Part shown: positions 61,701 to 64,000 of the stretch, one piece after another
Layout of the letters: each line of letters starts with the position of its first letter
Position numbering within the stretch: the stretch's first letter is position 1
Source: Darksidea phi
Taxonomy: Eukaryota > Ascomycota > Dothideomycetes > Pleosporales > Lentitheciaceae
DNA: 64,000 nt
Assembly (NCBI GenBank): GCA_030770425.1
Contig: JASJFT010000015.1
Span: forward strand, 62,001 to 126,000
Direction of reading: 5' to 3'
Notes under the pieces: generated by a model
Database searches by the model: none
What the model was told of the DNA's origin: nothing
What the model saw: only the letters and a program-made list of their open reading frames with translations
Translations under genes and position numbers: made by a program

Positions 61701-62450
61701 AAATACGTCTATAGAAAGTTATTAAATAGTATTATAATTAATTTCGATATTATAGTAACTAGAATAATTATACTTTAAGAAGAATAGTTACTAAAGTATA
61801 GCTAATTAGCGTACCTTAAAGTCCTTCTTAAACTAATAGTTAATTATATCCCTATTATTATCGTCTAATTAGGGTAGCTTAAGGATAATAATATCTAATT
61901 TAGAAGATAAAAGAGGAAGCTTATAAAATATTTAACTAATATTTATAGTAAAATAATAGATATAACCCCTATACTTCTACTATAAACTATAATATTACTA
62001 AATTTCTATAAAGACGTATACTCGGGCTATTAGTATCTCCTCTATATCTATTAGAAGTAGAAGAGTAGTTAGTAATAGACTAAGGTCTATACTATTTATA
62101 GCTCTATAAAGTAGAATTTAATTAGGGTCGTTAGAGTACTTAACTCTATTATTACGATATACTAAGTATTTATAGTTATATACCCTAATTCGAAACTAGT
62201 AATAATTATAGATAGTATATATCTATATCTACTCTTTATCTAATTCCTTATAAAACTTATTAATTAGGGCTTTATTTAAGTCTAATATTATTTAGTCGTT
62301 TAGATAGTTATTCTTATTAAAGTTAATTTAGGGTAGGACGGGAGAGAGGTTATATATATAAGATTTAGCTTTTTTAAAGTTATTAATAGTAAGGGTATAT
62401 TTATTAGAACTAATACTACGACTAATACTTATACTATTACCTAAAACTAG
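55705..62450. other. Long tract without a recognisable gene
   Basis: This is the largest part of the window in which I cannot fix any reading frame. It holds most copies of the short dispersed motif and scattered TA-rich low complexity. It could be non-coding or heavily rearranged transposon DNA. Confidence 0.35.
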
Positions 62451-62456
62451 TATAAT

Positions 62457-62690
62457 ATATTAGAGATTAGACTAAGTAGAGTATAATAGCTAAGAGGAAG
62501 GTAGATCTAAAATAACGTACTAGAGACTAGACTAAGTAGAGCGTAATAACTAAGAGGAAAGTAGATCCTATATAATATACTAGAGATTAGACTAAGTAGA
62601 GCGTAATAGCTAAGAGGGAGATAAAATTAATACGACGTACTAGAGATTAGACTAAGTAGAGTATAATAGCTAAGAGGGAGGTAGATTATT
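62457..62690. repeat. 60-bp tandem repeat, 4 units
   Basis: Units begin at about 62,461, 62,521, 62,581 and 62,641 with TAGAGATTAGACTAAGTAGA and share TAATAGCTAAGAGG; the last 14-18 bases vary. Period 60 would keep a reading frame (20 residues). The fourth unit is incomplete at its right end. Confidence 0.9.
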
Positions 62691-62694
62691 ACTT

Positions 62695-64000
62695 ATTTAA
62701 AAGATTAATTAAGATAGTAGTAATAACTAAGTAGTAGAGCCCGTCTATAGTATAAAGAGTACGCTTAGAATACTTAAGCTAGGTACTAGTATTAGTAATA
62801 GAAGTTAAGAAAGTAGGCTAAGATTAAGTCGCTTTAAGAAAGAAGAGGAAGTACTATCTTATATAGGAGGTTTATTATCGCGGCTAGTTTAAGCTCTCTT
62901 ACGTCTAGCTAGGTAGTACGACGAATACTAGCGCTTCTATCTACTATTTTTAAACTAATTATAGGAAGCTAGTAGAGCTTTATTATATTAAGTATAAAAG
63001 GGGCTAGTAGGTTATATTAAAGATATTAGTACTAGATAGGAGTATTCTTAATAGAAAGAGTAATACCTATATAAAAAAAAAAGTATTAGTCTAGGTATTA
63101 GTTACTATATTAGTTATTTACGTAGTATAGTAGATTTTAATAGGGTATAGCTAGAGAAGTAGCTAAAAAGTCTATAGCCTTTATAATTAAGTATAGCCCT
63201 ATAGTAGTATAAAATAATTAGCTATTAGATATTTAAATATTATCTATTCGAATAGAGTAATATCGCTAACCTATCCTAGTAATTTCTCTAACCTATCCTA
63301 GTAATTACCGCTAACTACTTATAGAACTAATAGGGATATTCTACTTTAGTAGACTTAAATATATATACTACGCTCGTATCTCGCTTCGTAAATTATAAAT
63401 ATTACCCTTAGAATTTTTAAATTCTAGTAGATTAATAATAAAGTCTAAGAAATAATTATACTATAACTTTTATAGTAAAGAAATTAGTTCTAGTAATCCT
63501 TATAGCTTATACCTTTATACTTTATTTATTTAATATATTATATAGTCTTATATATATATATTAATCTCTACTTAAAGCTTTAGCTAATAGTACTTTTTTT
63601 ATAAAAGTTTAATAGTCTTATCTACTTTATAATAGTTCTTTAAAGGGTTATTATAATTCCTTATAAAAATAACTTAATAAAGAGCTTTATTATTAGAAAT
63701 CTATACTTTCTCTACTCTTTAAAGAACGTCTTTTAGATCTATAATCTATAAAGATATATTCTTTTACTTTTCTCTACTTTTAAACTTTTATATATATTAT
63801 ATATTCTTATAATAGACTATATTATATTTTTATACTTCTTAAATATAGTTTAATAGTAGTCTAGGGGTTTTCTAATTAAAGGGCGAGTTATTATTTATAA
63901 CTTTTAGTAAAGACTTATATAATATAAAGGTAAAAAATACTTTATAATACTAAAGGAATATTAAAGCTAGGTCTAAGTCTTCTAATTATTCTTTAGATTT
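62695..64000. other. No recognisable gene at right edge
   Basis: RIP-mutated sequence with a nine-base A run at about 63,075 and nothing else I can name. Confidence 0.3.

Larger units (their letters stand above)
54530..63110. repeat. Dispersed short motif AGACTAATACTAAGACTAATA in both orientations
   Basis: A 20-24-bp bipartite motif, (A)GACTAATA-CTAA-GACTAATA or its reverse complement TATTAGTCTTAGTATTAGTCT, recurs about 14 times from 54.5 kb to the end. Copies lie at about 54,533, 54,774, 55,014, 55,855, 56,155, 56,680, 56,780, 57,032, 57,508, 57,588, 60,804, 62,408 and 63,085. I do not see it in the first 54 kb. The first three copies are about 240 bp apart. Between copies I see no gene I can name. 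Confidence 0.65.
1..64000. other. RIP-saturated AT-rich block, whole window
   Basis: Across the full window the dinucleotides CA and TG are almost missing, TA is extremely frequent, and CG, CT, CC, AG and GG persist. This is the footprint expected when CpA is converted to TpA on both strands, as in repeat-induced point mutation of Pezizomycotina. The pattern is uniform from end to end: I see no island of normal composition and no gradient. Exceptions are single sites such as TG at 987, 14,522, 15,020 and 23,401, and CA at 9,505, 14,002 and 23,360. Retention of CG argues against simple deamination of methylated CpG. All genes inside are therefore pseudogenes. Confidence 0.93.

Noticed and set aside
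1..64000. Mitochondrial or apicoplast-like AT-rich genome
   Set aside because: Those genomes are not specifically depleted in CA and TG while keeping CG. The relics here are nuclear families with a spliceosomal-type intron.

Overview
The window is one uninterrupted block of DNA that looks saturated by repeat-induced point mutation (RIP). This is the C-to-T process of filamentous ascomycetes (Pezizomycotina) that mainly hits CpA. By eye, CA and TG are almost absent on both strands for all 64 kb, TA is hugely over-represented, and CG, CT, CC, AG and GG are still common. ATG is therefore almost missing, and every frame is full of TAA/TAG. No intact protein gene exists here. What remains are gene relics that can be read by treating in-frame TAG/TAA as former Gln (CAG/CAA) or Trp (TGG), Y as former H or C, I as former M or T, and L as former P or S. 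Read this way, several stretches keep one frame for hundreds of codons with no indels. The block therefore seems to have been point-mutated rather than broken up. All protein calls below come from my own reading of these frames; no database search was run, and gene ends are approximate.

Layout. At 0.8-2.7 kb there is a plus-strand relic of unknown function after a 21-bp repeat. At 2.7-5.8 kb (minus) lies a DUF3723-family relic whose C-terminal half carries a 42-bp (14-residue) Gln-rich coiled-coil repeat. At 7.5-9.7 kb (plus) lies a ferric reductase (FRE) relic. A CCTAGGA minisatellite (9.9-10.3 kb) and a direct repeat seen at 10.33 and 21.04 kb follow. Between and beyond these are an unknown minus-strand gene (12.0-12.7 kb), two tRNA-like box-B patches (13.6 and 14.0 kb), a sirtuin (SIR2) relic that still has its ATG (14.52-15.49 kb), a relic with 78-bp repeats, and a single-pass membrane protein relic (17.3-18.0 kb). 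The middle holds unknown relics at 19.2-19.7, 22.4-23.4, 23.9-24.4 and 25.3-26.1 kb and a large J-domain (DnaJ) relic with a recognisable intron (26.8-29.1 kb). Further on are an unknown relic at 32.3-32.9 kb and a BCS1-like AAA+ ATPase relic (35.6-36.6 kb, minus). The right half has a long plus-strand relic of unknown function (42.5-44.6 kb), a 56-bp palindrome at 42.17 kb, and coiled-coil relics on the minus strand (49.0-49.3 and 51.0-52.4 kb). From 54.5 kb to the end I see mainly repeats: 33-bp, 255-bp and 60-bp tandem repeats and a short motif repeated in both orientations.

Interpretation (inference). DUF3723 and FRE genes side by side are a known signature of fungal Starship giant transposons. 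Much of this window could be the cargo of a Starship, or an accessory or subtelomeric segment, that was duplicated and then silenced by RIP. I did not find the expected tyrosine-recombinase captain (DUF3435), so the element is not proven. The sirtuin, J-domain and BCS1-like genes would then be passenger cargo. All are dead in their present form.
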